The notes under the pieces were generated by a model, which saw nothing but the letters and a program-made list of their open reading frames with translations, was not told the origin of the DNA and did not search any database. Source: Chlorobium sp. (GTDB lineage Bacteria > Bacteroidota > Chlorobiia > Chlorobiales > Chlorobiaceae). Taken from it: a DNA stretch of 40,963 nt. The position numbers and the translations under genes are program-made. Of this stretch, positions 1 through 6,921 are shown piece by piece. Location of the stretch: positions 1 to 40,963 of the forward strand of contig JANQHQ010000029.1 in NCBI GenBank assembly GCA_028282595.1, given 5' to 3'. Positions within the stretch are counted from its first letter, which is position 1; every line of letters starts with the position of its first letter.

Positions 1-910
1 CCTTGTGGAAGTCGTTGTATTTCTTCACGAGAGCGAATCCGACAGGCACCTCATTGACCGGGTCCTCGGTAAGGGAAACCCTGATGGTGTCGCCGAGTCC
101 CTCCTCGAGAAGAGCTCCGATCCCCATCGCCGATTTTATCCTCCCCTCGTCTCCGCCCCCGGCTTCCGTCACGCCGAGATGAAGAGGGTAGGCGTGACGA
201 AGCTCTGCATCCGCCTTCATCACCAGCAGCCTGTATGCCTGGATCATGACCCTGACATTGGAGGATTTCATGGAGAAGAGAAAGTCGCGGTACCCTTCAT
301 CCTCGCATATCCGGGCGAATTCCAGAGCGGCCTCGACCATGCCCTCCGGAGAGTTGCCGTAACGGCTGACTATGCGGTCGGACAGCGATCCGTGGTTGGT
401 GCCGATCCGCATCGACACCCCGAACTCCCTCGCCTTGGCGACAAGCGGAAGAAACTCTTCACGGACCTTCTCGAACTCCGCCCCGAACTCCTCTTCGGTG
501 TAGTCTCCGCCCGAAAATTTTGTCCGGTTGGCGTAATTTCCGGGATTGATACGGACGTTGTCGACAAACTCGACGGCTTTCATGGCCGCCCGGCGGGAAA
601 AATGAATATCGGCCACGAGGGGGGTTCCGATCCCGTCCCTGCGAAGCTGGTCGCGGATAGCCTTGAGATTCAGAGCATCTTTCTCGGTCGGCACCGTCAT
701 GCGGATGATTTCGCATCCCGCTTCATGGAGCCTTCTGCACTGCTCCACCGTGGCCCTCGTATCCATGGTGTGCGTTGTCGTCATCGACTCGACCCGGATC
801 GGCTGATAGCCGCCCAGACCGATATCGCCGAAACCGACCTCGCGGGTCGGACGCCGACGGTAGCTGTACATGGATATGGGAAACATACTGCTTTCGTGCA
901 CAAACGTCAT
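1..910 (-). CDS. ispG: IspG (GcpE), 4-hydroxy-3-methylbut-2-enyl diphosphate synthase, 5' part
   Basis: This enzyme of the non-mevalonate isoprenoid pathway reductively opens methylerythritol cyclodiphosphate to HMBPP using a [4Fe-4S] cluster. Only the first 303 codons are in the window; the gene continues past base 1. The minus-strand translation from ATG 910 gives the N-terminal TIM-barrel half. Recognisable blocks are VGFGDIGLGG, IRMTVPTEKDALNLKAI, VADIHFSRRAAM, DNVRINPGNYANR, RIGTNHGSLSDRI and LHLGVTEAGGG. The GDYTEEEFGAEFEKVREEFLPL stretch after the NPGNYANR motif resembles the long GcpE form of Chlorobi, Bacteroidetes and plants, but the insertion domain itself lies off the window. It follows the DivIC-like gene after a 60-bp gap. 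No strong Shine-Dalgarno sequence is seen before the start. Family assignment is secure. Confidence 0.93.
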   Translation of the reverse strand, partial: MTFVHESSMFPISMYSYRRRPTREVGFGDIGLGGYQPIRVESMTTTHTMDTRATVEQCRRLHEAGCEIIRMTVPTEKDALNLKAIRDQLRRDGIGTPLVADIHFSRRAAMKAVEFVDNVRINPGNYANRTKFSGGDYTEEEFGAEFEKVREEFLPLVAKAREFGVSMRIGTNHGSLSDRIVSRYGNSPEGMVEAALEFARICEDEGYRDFLFSMKSSNVRVMIQAYRLLVMKADAELRHAYPLHLGVTEAGGGDEGRIKSAMGIGALLEEGLGDTIRVSLTEDPVNEVPVGFALVKKYNDFHK

Positions 911-970
911 AGCGGTTGATGAAACTGACCGAAACGGCGGACCGGCACCGTGGTCGAGGAAAACAGGCGG

Positions 971-1282
971 TTACCGTTCCTCGATAATGAAAAGCGTCTC
1001 CCCCTCTTTTCTGAAATTGTATTTCTCGCGGGCTATCTTCTCGACGGTCCCGGCATCCCGGGCATTGCGCACCTTTTCGGTGTTATCGACAATGTTTTGC
1101 TCTTCCTGCTCGTGGGTCTCCCTGAAAGAGCGGTTTTCCGCCTCCATGCGCAGACGTGCCACGAGCCCGTAGTTCCCGAAGAACACCCACAGGACAAAGA
1201 CCCCCGCAAGCGCGAACAGGAAGATCTTCTTCGGATGGGACCGGATATAGTCCCATATGTCGTTGAGCAGGCGCTTCACCAT
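971..1282 (-). CDS. DivIC/FtsB-like septum formation initiator
   Basis: This is a 103-residue small bitopic membrane protein of the FtsB/DivIC family, which bridges division proteins at the septum through a periplasmic coiled coil. It has a short basic cytoplasmic N-terminus and one membrane segment at about residues 19-37 (IFLFALAGVFVLWVFFGNY). A charged, heptad-like region follows (residues 40-80, rich in E, R and Q), then a C-terminal REKYNFRKEGETLFII block. That block is the family hallmark (usually 'ARExYxmvkpGE.v'). The gene lies just downstream of enolase, the classic eno-ftsB arrangement of many bacteria, although a terminator-like hairpin separates the two. The start at ATG 1282 is set by the transmembrane spacing; the ribosome binding site is weak. 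Confidence 0.85.
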   Translation of the reverse strand: MVKRLLNDIWDYIRSHPKKIFLFALAGVFVLWVFFGNYGLVARLRMEAENRSFRETHEQEEQNIVDNTEKVRNARDAGTVEKIAREKYNFRKEGETLFIIEER

Positions 1283-1303
1283 CGCTGTCCCAGGGGTTTC
1301 GGC

Positions 1304-1340
1304 AAAAAACGAGGGGAATCCTCTTCCGGAAAGATCCCCC
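1304..1340 (-). terminator. Terminator-like hairpin after eno
   Basis: On the minus strand, eight bases after the enolase stop, GGGG/GATC pairs with GATTCCCC around a CCGG-centred inner arm, with one bulged A. A run of six T follows (1304-1309 on the plus strand read as A). It looks like an intrinsic terminator or attenuator separating eno from the DivIC-like gene, whose start is 22 bases beyond the T run. Confidence 0.6.
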
Positions 1341-1347
1341 GATACTC

Positions 1348-2661
1348 CTATACCCGGAAGGCCCCGATGCCCGGGTAGCGGGCCTCGTCGCCGAGTTCCT
1401 CCTCGATGCGCAGAAGTTCGTTGTACTTCGCCATACGGTCGGACCTCGAAAGACTGCCCGTCTTGATCTGACCGGCATTGGTCGCCACAGCGATCTGCGC
1501 AATGGTGGTATCCTCGGTCTCCCCGCTTCTGTGACTGATGACCGAGGTGTATCCGTTGCGCTTCGCAAGATCGATCGCCTGCAGCGTTTCGGTCAGGGTA
1601 CCGATCTGGTTGACCTTTATGAGAATGGAGTTACCGACCCCTTTCCCTATACCTTCCTGAAGCCTCGCGCTGTTGGTCACGAAGAGATCGTCACCCACGA
1701 GCTGGACCCGTGAGCCGATCTTGTCGGTCAGCATCTTCCACCCCTCCCAGTCGTCCTCGGCCATGCCGTCCTCGATGGAAATGATCGGATAGGTGCTCGC
1801 CCACTGCTCCCAGTAGGATGCCATCTCTTCGGGATCGAGCTCGCGGCCGGACGACTTTTTAAAGACATATTTCCCCTTCCCGGCGTCATAGAACTCCGAA
1901 CTGGCCGGGTCGAGGGCGATCATGACCTGGGCGTCACCGAGCCCCCCGGAACCCGTCGGGGATCCCGCCTTGTATCCGGCCTTGCCGACGGCCTCGATAA
2001 CGAGCTCGATCGCTTCCTCGTTGGAACGAAGGTCGGGCGCGAACCCCCCCTCGTCACCGACGGCCGTGCTCAGCCCCTTGCTTTTGAGCAGGGCCTTGAG
2101 CGCGTGAAAAATTTCAGCGCCGCAGCGAAGGGCGTCCGAATACGACGAAAAACCTATCGGCATGATCATGAACTCCTGGAAGTCGACCGTGTTGTCGGCA
2201 TGGGCTCCTCCGTTCAGAACGTTCATCATCGGCACCGGAAGGGTGTCGGCAAGGGTGCCTCCGATATAACGGAACAGGGGAAGGCCCGAATATTCCGCTC
2301 CGGCTTTCGCGCAGGCGAGCGATACTCCGAGCAGCGCGTTGGCCCCGAGCTTCGATTTGTTCGGCGTCCCGTCGAGGGAAAGCAGGAGACGATCTATCTC
2401 TCCCTGCTCGGTGACAAGCGTGCCCTTGAGCGCATCGCTGATGATCCCGTTGACGTTCTGGACCGCTTTCCGAACGCCTTTACCAAGATACACTCCCGCG
2501 TCGCCGTCCCGGAGTTCGACGGCCTCGTGAACGCCTGTCGAAGCACCGCTGGGCACAGCGGCCCTGCCGAAGGAAGTTTCCGTGAAGACATCCACCTCGA
2601 CTGTCGGGTTCCCGCGCGAGTCGAGAATCTGGCGCGCGGCGACGTTGGTAATTACTGGCAT
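1348..2661 (-). CDS. eno: Enolase
   Basis: This is the 437-residue phosphopyruvate hydratase of glycolysis/gluconeogenesis (2-phosphoglycerate to phosphoenolpyruvate, Mg-dependent). It is full length. The N-terminus carries ARQILDSRGNPTVEVDV and the lid loop AVPSGASTGVHEA. The C-terminal barrel carries the metal-ligand motif SIEDGMAEDDW, then GDDLFVTN, LIKVNQIGT and SHRSGETEDT, all intact. In green sulfur bacteria, PEP made by PEP synthase in the reductive TCA cycle feeds sugar synthesis through this enzyme. It is divergently oriented to the EF-G-like gene across a 367-bp spacer. A terminator-like hairpin follows the stop. Confidence 0.98.
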   Translation of the reverse strand: MPVITNVAARQILDSRGNPTVEVDVFTETSFGRAAVPSGASTGVHEAVELRDGDAGVYLGKGVRKAVQNVNGIISDALKGTLVTEQGEIDRLLLSLDGTPNKSKLGANALLGVSLACAKAGAEYSGLPLFRYIGGTLADTLPVPMMNVLNGGAHADNTVDFQEFMIMPIGFSSYSDALRCGAEIFHALKALLKSKGLSTAVGDEGGFAPDLRSNEEAIELVIEAVGKAGYKAGSPTGSGGLGDAQVMIALDPASSEFYDAGKGKYVFKKSSGRELDPEEMASYWEQWASTYPIISIEDGMAEDDWEGWKMLTDKIGSRVQLVGDDLFVTNSARLQEGIGKGVGNSILIKVNQIGTLTETLQAIDLAKRNGYTSVISHRSGETEDTTIAQIAVATNAGQIKTGSLSRSDRMAKYNELLRIEEELGDEARYPGIGAFRV

Positions 2662-2908
2662 GGCAAAGAGCTTTTATGTTGAGAAATTCCCTTACGGCCG
2701 GAACGCCTCCGCAACCTTGCGGACCGACGGTCGTCGGCGGCAGGCGGAAACGCTGCATAACGGATATAAATCCTACGCTAAACATAAGAATTTATCCCCT
2801 ATTCGCCAGCTTTTCTCAGCCCGCATGCAGGTAAAGAGTCGCCGCGCCTCCCCAAGGCGTTCGTTCCGTTCGGAAAGCCGGTCCGTGCCCACCGGGAAGG
2901 CGATCCGC

Positions 2909-2937
2909 TTGAAAACTTTTTGTAACTTCGTTTACCT
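2909..2937 (+). promoter_or_regulatory. Possible sigma70-type promoter for the EF-G-like gene
   Basis: TTGAAA (2909-2914) and TTACCT (2932-2937) are spaced by 17 bases. They would start transcription near 2944 and give a leader of about 85 nt. The match is moderate and was found by eye only. The rest of the 2662-3028 spacer shows no open frame I can support. The eno promoter should lie here on the other strand, but I could not place it confidently. Confidence 0.3.
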
Positions 2938-2943
2938 TGTAAG

Positions 2944-3004
2944 ACCCGCTCCGGCGGGTATCAGCATCCACATTACGGTCGCGCCGCCGACTGCGGGGCG
3001 ACCG
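2944..3004 (+). other. Two stable hairpins in the leader of the EF-G-like gene
   Basis: ACCCGC-TCCG-GCGGGT (2944-2959) is followed by a longer arm. In it CGGTCGC (2976-2982) pairs with GCGACCG (2998-3004), extended inside by CCGC/GCGG around a CGACT loop. The second hairpin ends 13 bases before the AAGGAG ribosome binding site and has no T run, so it is not a terminator. A role in translation control or mRNA stability is inference. Confidence 0.45.
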
Positions 3005-3028
3005 GCGTAAAGAAAAGGAGTCCTATCC

Positions 3029-5110
3029 ATGCAAGCAGTCCAACCCGAACACATCCGCAACATTGTTCTCGCAGGCCACGCCGGCTCAGGAAAAACCATA
3101 CTCGCCGAATCGATGGCCCTGCAGATGAACGCAACCAACCGCCTCGGCTCCATTGAAAACGGCACGACCATTTCCGACTACGCAGAAGATGAAATCGCCC
3201 GGCAGCACAGCCTTAACGCCAGCCTGATCCACGGCACATGGAACGACCGCAAAATCAATGTCATCGACACCCCGGGCCTCCTCGATTTTCACGGCGACGT
3301 CAAAGCCGCGATGCGTGTCGCCGATACCGTACTGATAACGGTCAATACGTCAACCGGCGTGGAAGTAGGGACGGACATCATCTGGGACTACACCCAGGAA
3401 TATTACAAACCGGCGATGTTCGTCCTGACCAAACTGGATGCCGACCGGACAAGTTACACCGGCACCGTAGACGAATTGCGGAATCATTTCGGCCATCTCG
3501 TCACCCCCATACAGTTCCCCGCCGAGGAAGGGCTCGGACACCATATCATCATCGACGTCCTGCTGATGAAACAGCTCGAGTTCAGCCCCGACAAGCCCGG
3601 CAGCATGATCGTTTCGGAGATACCCGACCTGTACAGAAAACGCGCCGAGGACCTGCATTTCAAACTTGTCGAGGCCGTCGCGGAAACGGACGAAGAGCTC
3701 ATGAACAAGTATTTCGAGGTCGGCACCCTGACCGAGGACGAACTCAGGGGCGGCATCAAATCCGGCCTGTTGACACGCACTTTTTTCCCGGTCTTCTGCA
3801 CCTCTCCACTCCACCTCATCGGCACACAACGCCTGCTCAACGCGATCGTCAACCTCTGCCCCTCCCCCATCGAGCGGGGACCCGAGCACGCATTCTGCAG
3901 CACTGAAAACCATGAGAAACTTCTCAATCCCGACCCCGAAGGCTCGACCGTCGCCTTTATTTTCAAAACCATGTCCGAACCCAGGGTGGGTGAAATCTCC
4001 TACCTGAGAGTCTATTCGGGTCACATCGAGAGCGGGCACGAGCTGATCGACGCACAAACCGGACAGCTCGAAAAGCTCGGTCAGATCCATGTCATGCAGG
4101 GGCAGAAAAAAGAACCTGTGGACAAGCTTCTTGCCGGTGACATCGGCATGGTCGTCAAGCTCAAGGACGCTCATACGAACGATACGCTCGCCGACAAGGG
4201 CACCGACTGCAGGATCAGTCCCATCGCCTTTCCGGAGCCGCTGCTCGCAACGGCGATAACCCCCTCGGCCCAGGGAGACGAGGAAAAAATATCGTCCGGC
4301 CTTCACCACCTCCACGAAGAAGACCCGAGCTTTGCCATCGAACACGACACCGAATTCAACCAGACCATTCTTAAAACACTCGGGGAAACGCATCTCGACA
4401 CCATCATCAACCGTCTCGAAAAAAAATTCAACGTCTCGGTCGTCACGGGACCTGTGCGGATACCCTATCGTGAAGCCATACGCTCCGCTTCGTCGGCGCA
4501 GGGCAAGTACAAGAAACAGTCCGGCGGAAGGGGCCAGTACGGCGACGTCTGGATGAGGCTGGAACCCACGGAAAGAAATACAGGCTTCGAGTTCTCCAGC
4601 GAGGTGGTCGGAGGGGTCGTACCCACCCGCTATCTTCCGGCCGTCGAAAAGGGCGCAAGGGAAACGGCTGCGGAAGGCATTCTGGCGGGCTACCCGGTCG
4701 TCGATATCAAAGCGGTCGCCTACGACGGCTCGCACCATCCCGTCGACAGTTCGGAACACGCATTCAAAATAGCCTCCAGCATGGCTTTCCGGGCGGCTTT
4801 CGAAAAAGCGAAACCGATGCTGCTCGAGCCCTGCTATTCGCTCAGCGTCAAGACACCGGAACAGTATACAGGAGAGATTGCAGGTGAAATTTCAACCAAG
4901 CGCGGCAGGATCCTCGGCATGGACACCGATGCCCGCTTCCAGATCATCAAGGCGACCATCCCGCAGTCGTCGCTGAGGGATTTCCACCTGCAGATGGTCC
5001 GTCTGACGCAGAGCAGGGCACGCTACTCCTGCGCCTTCAGCCACTACGAGGAAATGCCGCAGGATATCGCGAACCGGATTGTAGCCGGGAACTCTTCCCG
5101 GAAGGGATGA
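3029..5110 (+). CDS. Elongation factor G paralogue (EF-G-like translational GTPase)
   Basis: A 693-residue protein with the five-domain EF-G layout: GTPase domain about 1-270, a beta-barrel domain II, then domains III-V with the conserved GRGQYGDVW and the C-terminal RGRILGMD block. The P-loop GHAGSGKT is at residues 16-23. Three GTPase motifs depart from canonical EF-G. The switch I RGIT motif reads RQHS (58-61). DTPGH reads DTPGL (80-84), so the catalytic His is Leu. G4 reads TKLD rather than NKxD. These departures mark it as a secondary EF-G (fusA2/EF-G-like class) rather than the main translocase, which is expected elsewhere beside rpsL/rpsG. AAAGGAG sits ten bases before the ATG. Its exact role (ribosome recycling, stress, other) is not readable from sequence. 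Confidence 0.9.
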   Translation: MQAVQPEHIRNIVLAGHAGSGKTILAESMALQMNATNRLGSIENGTTISDYAEDEIARQHSLNASLIHGTWNDRKINVIDTPGLLDFHGDVKAAMRVADTVLITVNTSTGVEVGTDIIWDYTQEYYKPAMFVLTKLDADRTSYTGTVDELRNHFGHLVTPIQFPAEEGLGHHIIIDVLLMKQLEFSPDKPGSMIVSEIPDLYRKRAEDLHFKLVEAVAETDEELMNKYFEVGTLTEDELRGGIKSGLLTRTFFPVFCTSPLHLIGTQRLLNAIVNLCPSPIERGPEHAFCSTENHEKLLNPDPEGSTVAFIFKTMSEPRVGEISYLRVYSGHIESGHELIDAQTGQLEKLGQIHVMQGQKKEPVDKLLAGDIGMVVKLKDAHTNDTLADKGTDCRISPIAFPEPLLATAITPSAQGDEEKISSGLHHLHEEDPSFAIEHDTEFNQTILKTLGETHLDTIINRLEKKFNVSVVTGPVRIPYREAIRSASSAQGKYKKQSGGRGQYGDVWMRLEPTERNTGFEFSSEVVGGVVPTRYLPAVEKGARETAAEGILAGYPVVDIKAVAYDGSHHPVDSSEHAFKIASSMAFRAAFEKAKPMLLEPCYSLSVKTPEQYTGEIAGEISTKRGRILGMDTDARFQIIKATIPQSSLRDFHLQMVRLTQSRARYSCAFSHYEEMPQDIANRIVAGNSSRKG

Positions 5111-5121
5111 ACGCCCGCGCT

Positions 5122-5241
5122 TTGAAGGGCACTTCTGGGACTTGTCGTGAGCGAGCTGAAGACCATGCGGACGGAGTCCCGACAAGGTCGGGACAACGAA
5201 GTATTCGGGTCGCGCAACAAATTAATGGAGGTGCCCTTCAG
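5122..5241. repeat. MITE-like element, copy 1 (terminal inverted repeats AAGGGCACyTC)
   Basis: The element is about 120 bp, between the convergent EF-G-like and GT2 genes. The left end TTGAAGGGCACTTCT (5122-5136) is inverted at the right end, which reads CTGAAGGGCACCTCC on the minus strand (5227-5241). Inside is a perfect 8-bp hairpin, GTCCCGAC/GTCGGGAC (5176-5194). The order AAGGGCAC-TTGTC-TGAGCGA-GGAGTCCCGA is shared with the element at 35997-36171, so the two are homologous. There is no coding capacity. The right terminal repeat supplies the TGA stop of the GT2 gene (5238-5240). Confidence 0.7.
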
Positions 5242-5984
5242 AGCCGTCTCGCCATCGAAAGTATCTTGAGCCACCAGACGACCCATACCGCCTCGAAAAC
5301 GTTTTTTCGGGTCATCTTCGACTTGCCGACGGTCCGGTCAACGAAAACGATCGGAATCTCCTCGATGACGTACCCCTTTTTCCACATCCTGAAATTCATC
5401 TCTATCTGGAAGGAGTAGCCCTGCGAATGGATACGGTCGAGATCGAGCGTCTGCAGCGCGCTCACCCTGAAGCACTTGTATCCGCCCGTTGGATCCGATA
5501 CGGGCATCCCCGTAATGATGCGGGTGTAGACGCTCGCCGCTTTCGAGAGCACCAGTCGGCCCAGGGGCCAGTTGACGACATTGACCGTATTTCCCATGTA
5601 GCGGGATCCGATGACCAGATCGGCCCCCTCGATTTTTTCGAGCATCCGTGCGATAACCCCCGGATCGTGAGAATAGTCCGCGTCCATTTCTATCACGAGG
5701 TCGTACCCCTCCCGTATCGCATGGTAGAACCCTTCGATATAGGCCGTTCCGAGCCCCATCTTCCCCGGGCGCTCTATCAGAAAAAGCCGGTCGAGCCGCT
5801 TTTGCAGCTCCCTGACAATTCCGGCAGTGCCGTCGGGTGAGCTGTCGTCGATAATGAGCACGTCGAGCATCCCGGGATAGAGCCTGAAGATCTCTTCAAG
5901 AAGTTTGCCGACGTTTTCGGCCTCGTTATAGGTCGGAACGATCACAAGGCACCGCTTCCGCTTATTCCTTTCCGCTTGCGTCAT
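5238..5984 (-). CDS. Family 2 glycosyltransferase, dolichol/polyprenyl-phosphate mannosyltransferase type
   Basis: A 248-residue DPM1-like GT-A fold enzyme that moves a hexose (typically mannose from GDP-mannose) onto a polyprenyl phosphate at the inner membrane face. The N-terminal VIVPTYNEAENV opens the nucleotide-binding fold. DDSSPDGT follows, and EMDADYSHDP holds the metal-binding DAD. GSRYMGNTVNV, SDPTGGYKCFRV and IEEIPIVFVDRTVGKSKM are typical of the family. It lacks the C-terminal membrane anchor found in some members. I start at ATG 5984 (MTQAERNK). The frame is open further upstream, but that part runs into the pscB terminator. The stop lies in the terminal repeat of the adjacent element. 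The substrate is not proved. Confidence 0.85.
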   Translation of the reverse strand: MTQAERNKRKRCLVIVPTYNEAENVGKLLEEIFRLYPGMLDVLIIDDSSPDGTAGIVRELQKRLDRLFLIERPGKMGLGTAYIEGFYHAIREGYDLVIEMDADYSHDPGVIARMLEKIEGADLVIGSRYMGNTVNVVNWPLGRLVLSKAASVYTRIITGMPVSDPTGGYKCFRVSALQTLDLDRIHSQGYSFQIEMNFRMWKKGYVIEEIPIVFVDRTVGKSKMTRKNVFEAVWVVWWLKILSMARRL

Positions 5985-6013
5985 CTGTATGGTAATCGGT
6001 CTCGCAACGTTGC

Positions 6014-6050
6014 AAAAAAAAAGCATTGCCCTGTCACCGGGCAATGCTTT
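6014..6050 (-). terminator. Intrinsic terminator of the pscA-pscB operon
   Basis: On the minus strand a perfect 12-bp stem, AAAGCATTGCCC/GGGCAATGCTTT, encloses a 7-base loop and runs into at least six further T. It lies 46 bases after the pscB stop and reads only in the minus direction (the plus side lacks a T run). Confidence 0.9.
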
Positions 6051-6096
6051 CAACAACACGCTGTTATAAACACCTCCAAAAATTGCGCAAAAAAAC

Positions 6097-6828
6097 CTAT
6101 CTGTTTTCCTTGTGGAACCGGTGAAGGAAACGCAGATCGAAATCGAGACGCTCCGGCGGAGTGTAGGTGAAGTCGAGAATATCCCCTTCCGGAAGAATCT
6201 CGATCAGCGCACCCGACGGGCATTCGTCCGAGGAGAAACAGGCGCTGCAGGAAATACAGGCGTCCTGATCGATATAACAGCGGAAACCGTTTTCCTGGAC
6301 ATCGCCGTAAAACTTGTAACCGATGGCGTTGGCCTTCGGAGGACACTTGTCGAGGCACAGACCGCACCCGACACAGAGGTTCTCGAGAATGAAGTAATGC
6401 TTTTTCGCACGCGGCGTTCTTTTTGCGGCCGGCTTCGCGGCGGGCTTTGCCGCCGGTCTTGCAGGAGGCTTCGGAACCGGTTTTGCAGCCGGCTTCGCGA
6501 CGCCGGGCGCAGCCTTGGCTCCGGGTGCGGGAGCCGCTTTGGGTTTTGCGGCCGGCTTCGGTTTCGCTTTCGGTTTCGGCTTGACAACCGGCAATGCGGA
6601 TTCCATCCGTCGGCCTGTACGTCCGAGGTTCACGTCCAGCGGAGTCAGCCTCCCTTTCGCCGGTAACGAACCTCCCGCTTTCGGCGCCGGTTTTCCCTTG
6701 GGTGCCGGAGCCTTGGCTTGAGGCACCGGCGGTTTCGCTTTCGGTGCCGGCTGCTTCGCCTGGGGAGCCGACGGTTTCGGCTTTGCCGGAGCGGACGCTG
6801 GACCCGGTGTTTTTACAGGATCAGCCAT
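6097..6828 (-). CDS. pscB: Photosystem P840 reaction centre iron-sulfur protein PscB (FA/FB)
   Basis: A 243-residue subunit on the cytoplasmic face of the green sulfur bacterial type I reaction centre. It holds two [4Fe-4S] clusters that take electrons from FX and pass them to soluble ferredoxin. Residues 1-142 are almost entirely Ala, Pro, Lys and Gly (PKPKAKP-type runs, PAAKPAAK repeats), a basic flexible tail. The ferredoxin domain is C-terminal: Cys 152, 155, 158 and 162 (CVGCGLCLDKCP), then Cys 191, 194, 197 and 203 (CISCSACFSSDECP). The second motif has a five-residue gap before its last Cys. GGGAGG lies a few bases before ATG 6828. It is cotranscribed with pscA, 93 bp upstream, through an intercistronic hairpin, and is followed by a strong terminator. 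Confidence 0.97.
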   Translation of the reverse strand: MADPVKTPGPASAPAKPKPSAPQAKQPAPKAKPPVPQAKAPAPKGKPAPKAGGSLPAKGRLTPLDVNLGRTGRRMESALPVVKPKPKAKPKPAAKPKAAPAPGAKAAPGVAKPAAKPVPKPPARPAAKPAAKPAAKRTPRAKKHYFILENLCVGCGLCLDKCPPKANAIGYKFYGDVQENGFRCYIDQDACISCSACFSSDECPSGALIEILPEGDILDFTYTPPERLDFDLRFLHRFHKENR

Positions 6829-6885
6829 ATACCCTCCCGTCTTTTTTGACTAACTAATTTCTTGTGTTCCCTGCCCGAACGGCTT

Positions 6886-6910
6886 GAAGGAGCCGCGTGG
6901 CGGCTCCTTC
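6886..6910 (-). other. Intercistronic hairpin between pscA and pscB
   Basis: A perfect 11-bp inverted repeat, GAAGGAGCCGC/GCGGCTCCTTC, with a 3-base loop starts 12 bases past the pscA stop. No T run follows in the minus direction, so it is not a standard terminator. A 3' stem-loop protecting pscA mRNA, or a partial stop that sets the pscA:pscB ratio, is plausible (inference). Confidence 0.7.
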
Positions 6911-6921
6911 GTCGGCATGAA

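Noticed and set aside
5..919. 304-codon plus-strand frame at the window start
   Set aside because: Mirror of ispG; the minus-strand reading gives clear IspG motifs.
3350..4759. 469-codon minus-strand frame
   Set aside because: Antisense to the EF-G-like gene with no motif of its own.
6014..6059. Upstream extension of the GT2 gene to ATG 6059
   Set aside because: The extra codons are the pscB terminator sequence; family proteins start near VIVPTYNE, so ATG 5984 fits.
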